Shown here in pieces: positions 5,263-5,327 of a stretch of DNA of 5,327 nucleotides (the stretch's first letter is position 1; every line of letters starts with the position of its first letter). Below the pieces are notes generated by a model. It was not told the origin of the DNA, made no database searches, and saw nothing but the letters and a program-made list of their open reading frames with translations. The translations under genes were made by a program, and so were the position numbers. This DNA is from Treponema sp. (lineage in GTDB: Bacteria > Spirochaetota > Spirochaetia > Treponematales > Breznakiellaceae). The stretch covers positions 1 to 5,327 of the forward strand of contig WRNF01000165.1 in NCBI GenBank assembly GCA_009776715.1. Reading direction: 5' to 3'.

Positions 5263-5327
5263 AAGCCTCCCTTCGGTCGGCAAGTGCAAGGAAAATTATT
5301 GTACGTCGCCGCTAAAGCGGCTTGTAC
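5263..5327. repeat. Terminal direct repeat, right copy, with hairpin
   Basis: Identical over 65 bp to positions 1-65, including the GCCGC-TAAA-GCGGC hairpin (5308-5321) and flanking GTAC boxes (5301-5304 and 5324-5327). The window ends at the last matching base, so the true right boundary cannot be seen. Confidence 0.93.

Overview
The window looks like bacterial chromosome, most likely from a Treponema-like spirochaete. That assignment is an inference from two things: smpB sits directly behind a membrane-anchored PEGA plus FGE-sulfatase-type protein, a style of protein recalled as common in treponemes, and the A/T-rich intergenic DNA contrasts with mid-GC genes. No rRNA, tRNA or tmRNA gene was seen, so the taxonomy is tentative. 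About 86% of the window is coding, in five genes.

Layout: 1-65 is a hairpin-bearing sequence that recurs letter for letter at 5263-5327. It is followed by three AATCCGT heptamers (75-100). 181-1257 (minus) encodes a self-inhibited (class II) Fic AMP-transferase with a 9-unit, 12-bp coding minisatellite between the Fic core and a C-terminal winged helix. 1258-1368 is a divergent promoter region. 1369-2052 (plus) encodes an intact OmpR/PhoB-type response regulator. 2053-2221 is AT-rich and holds a 16-bp palindrome, a T-tract and possible promoter elements. 2222-2911 (plus) encodes a NarL/FixJ-type regulator whose receiver keeps its Asp but has lost the acidic pair, the Thr and the Lys. 2912-3030 is a convergent gap without clear signals. 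3031-3510 (minus) is smpB. 3511-5043 (minus) is the PEGA/FGE-like membrane protein. 5044-5262 holds a near-perfect sigma-70 promoter, so close to the ATG that the transcript would be leaderless, then four ACGGATT-type heptamers around a palindrome, leading into the second copy of the terminal repeat.

How the genes relate: the PEGA/FGE-like gene and smpB form one operon, since the stop codon TAA is followed at once by the smpB ATG in the same frame. The two response regulators are orphans with no histidine kinase nearby. The Fic gene is a stand-alone unit with its own Shine-Dalgarno.

The most notable structural fact is that the shared 65 bp begins at base 1 and ends at the last base. This suggests either a circular molecule or contig (unit length 5262 bp) or an assembly cut at a dispersed repeat. 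If the two ends are joined, the 65 bp becomes the core of a roughly 180-bp element bounded by 19-bp inverted repeats that match at 17 of 19 positions, like a MITE or REP-type element. No clearly new multi-gene system is evident. The best leads are this repeat element, the Fic minisatellite, the degenerate receiver and the leaderless promoter.
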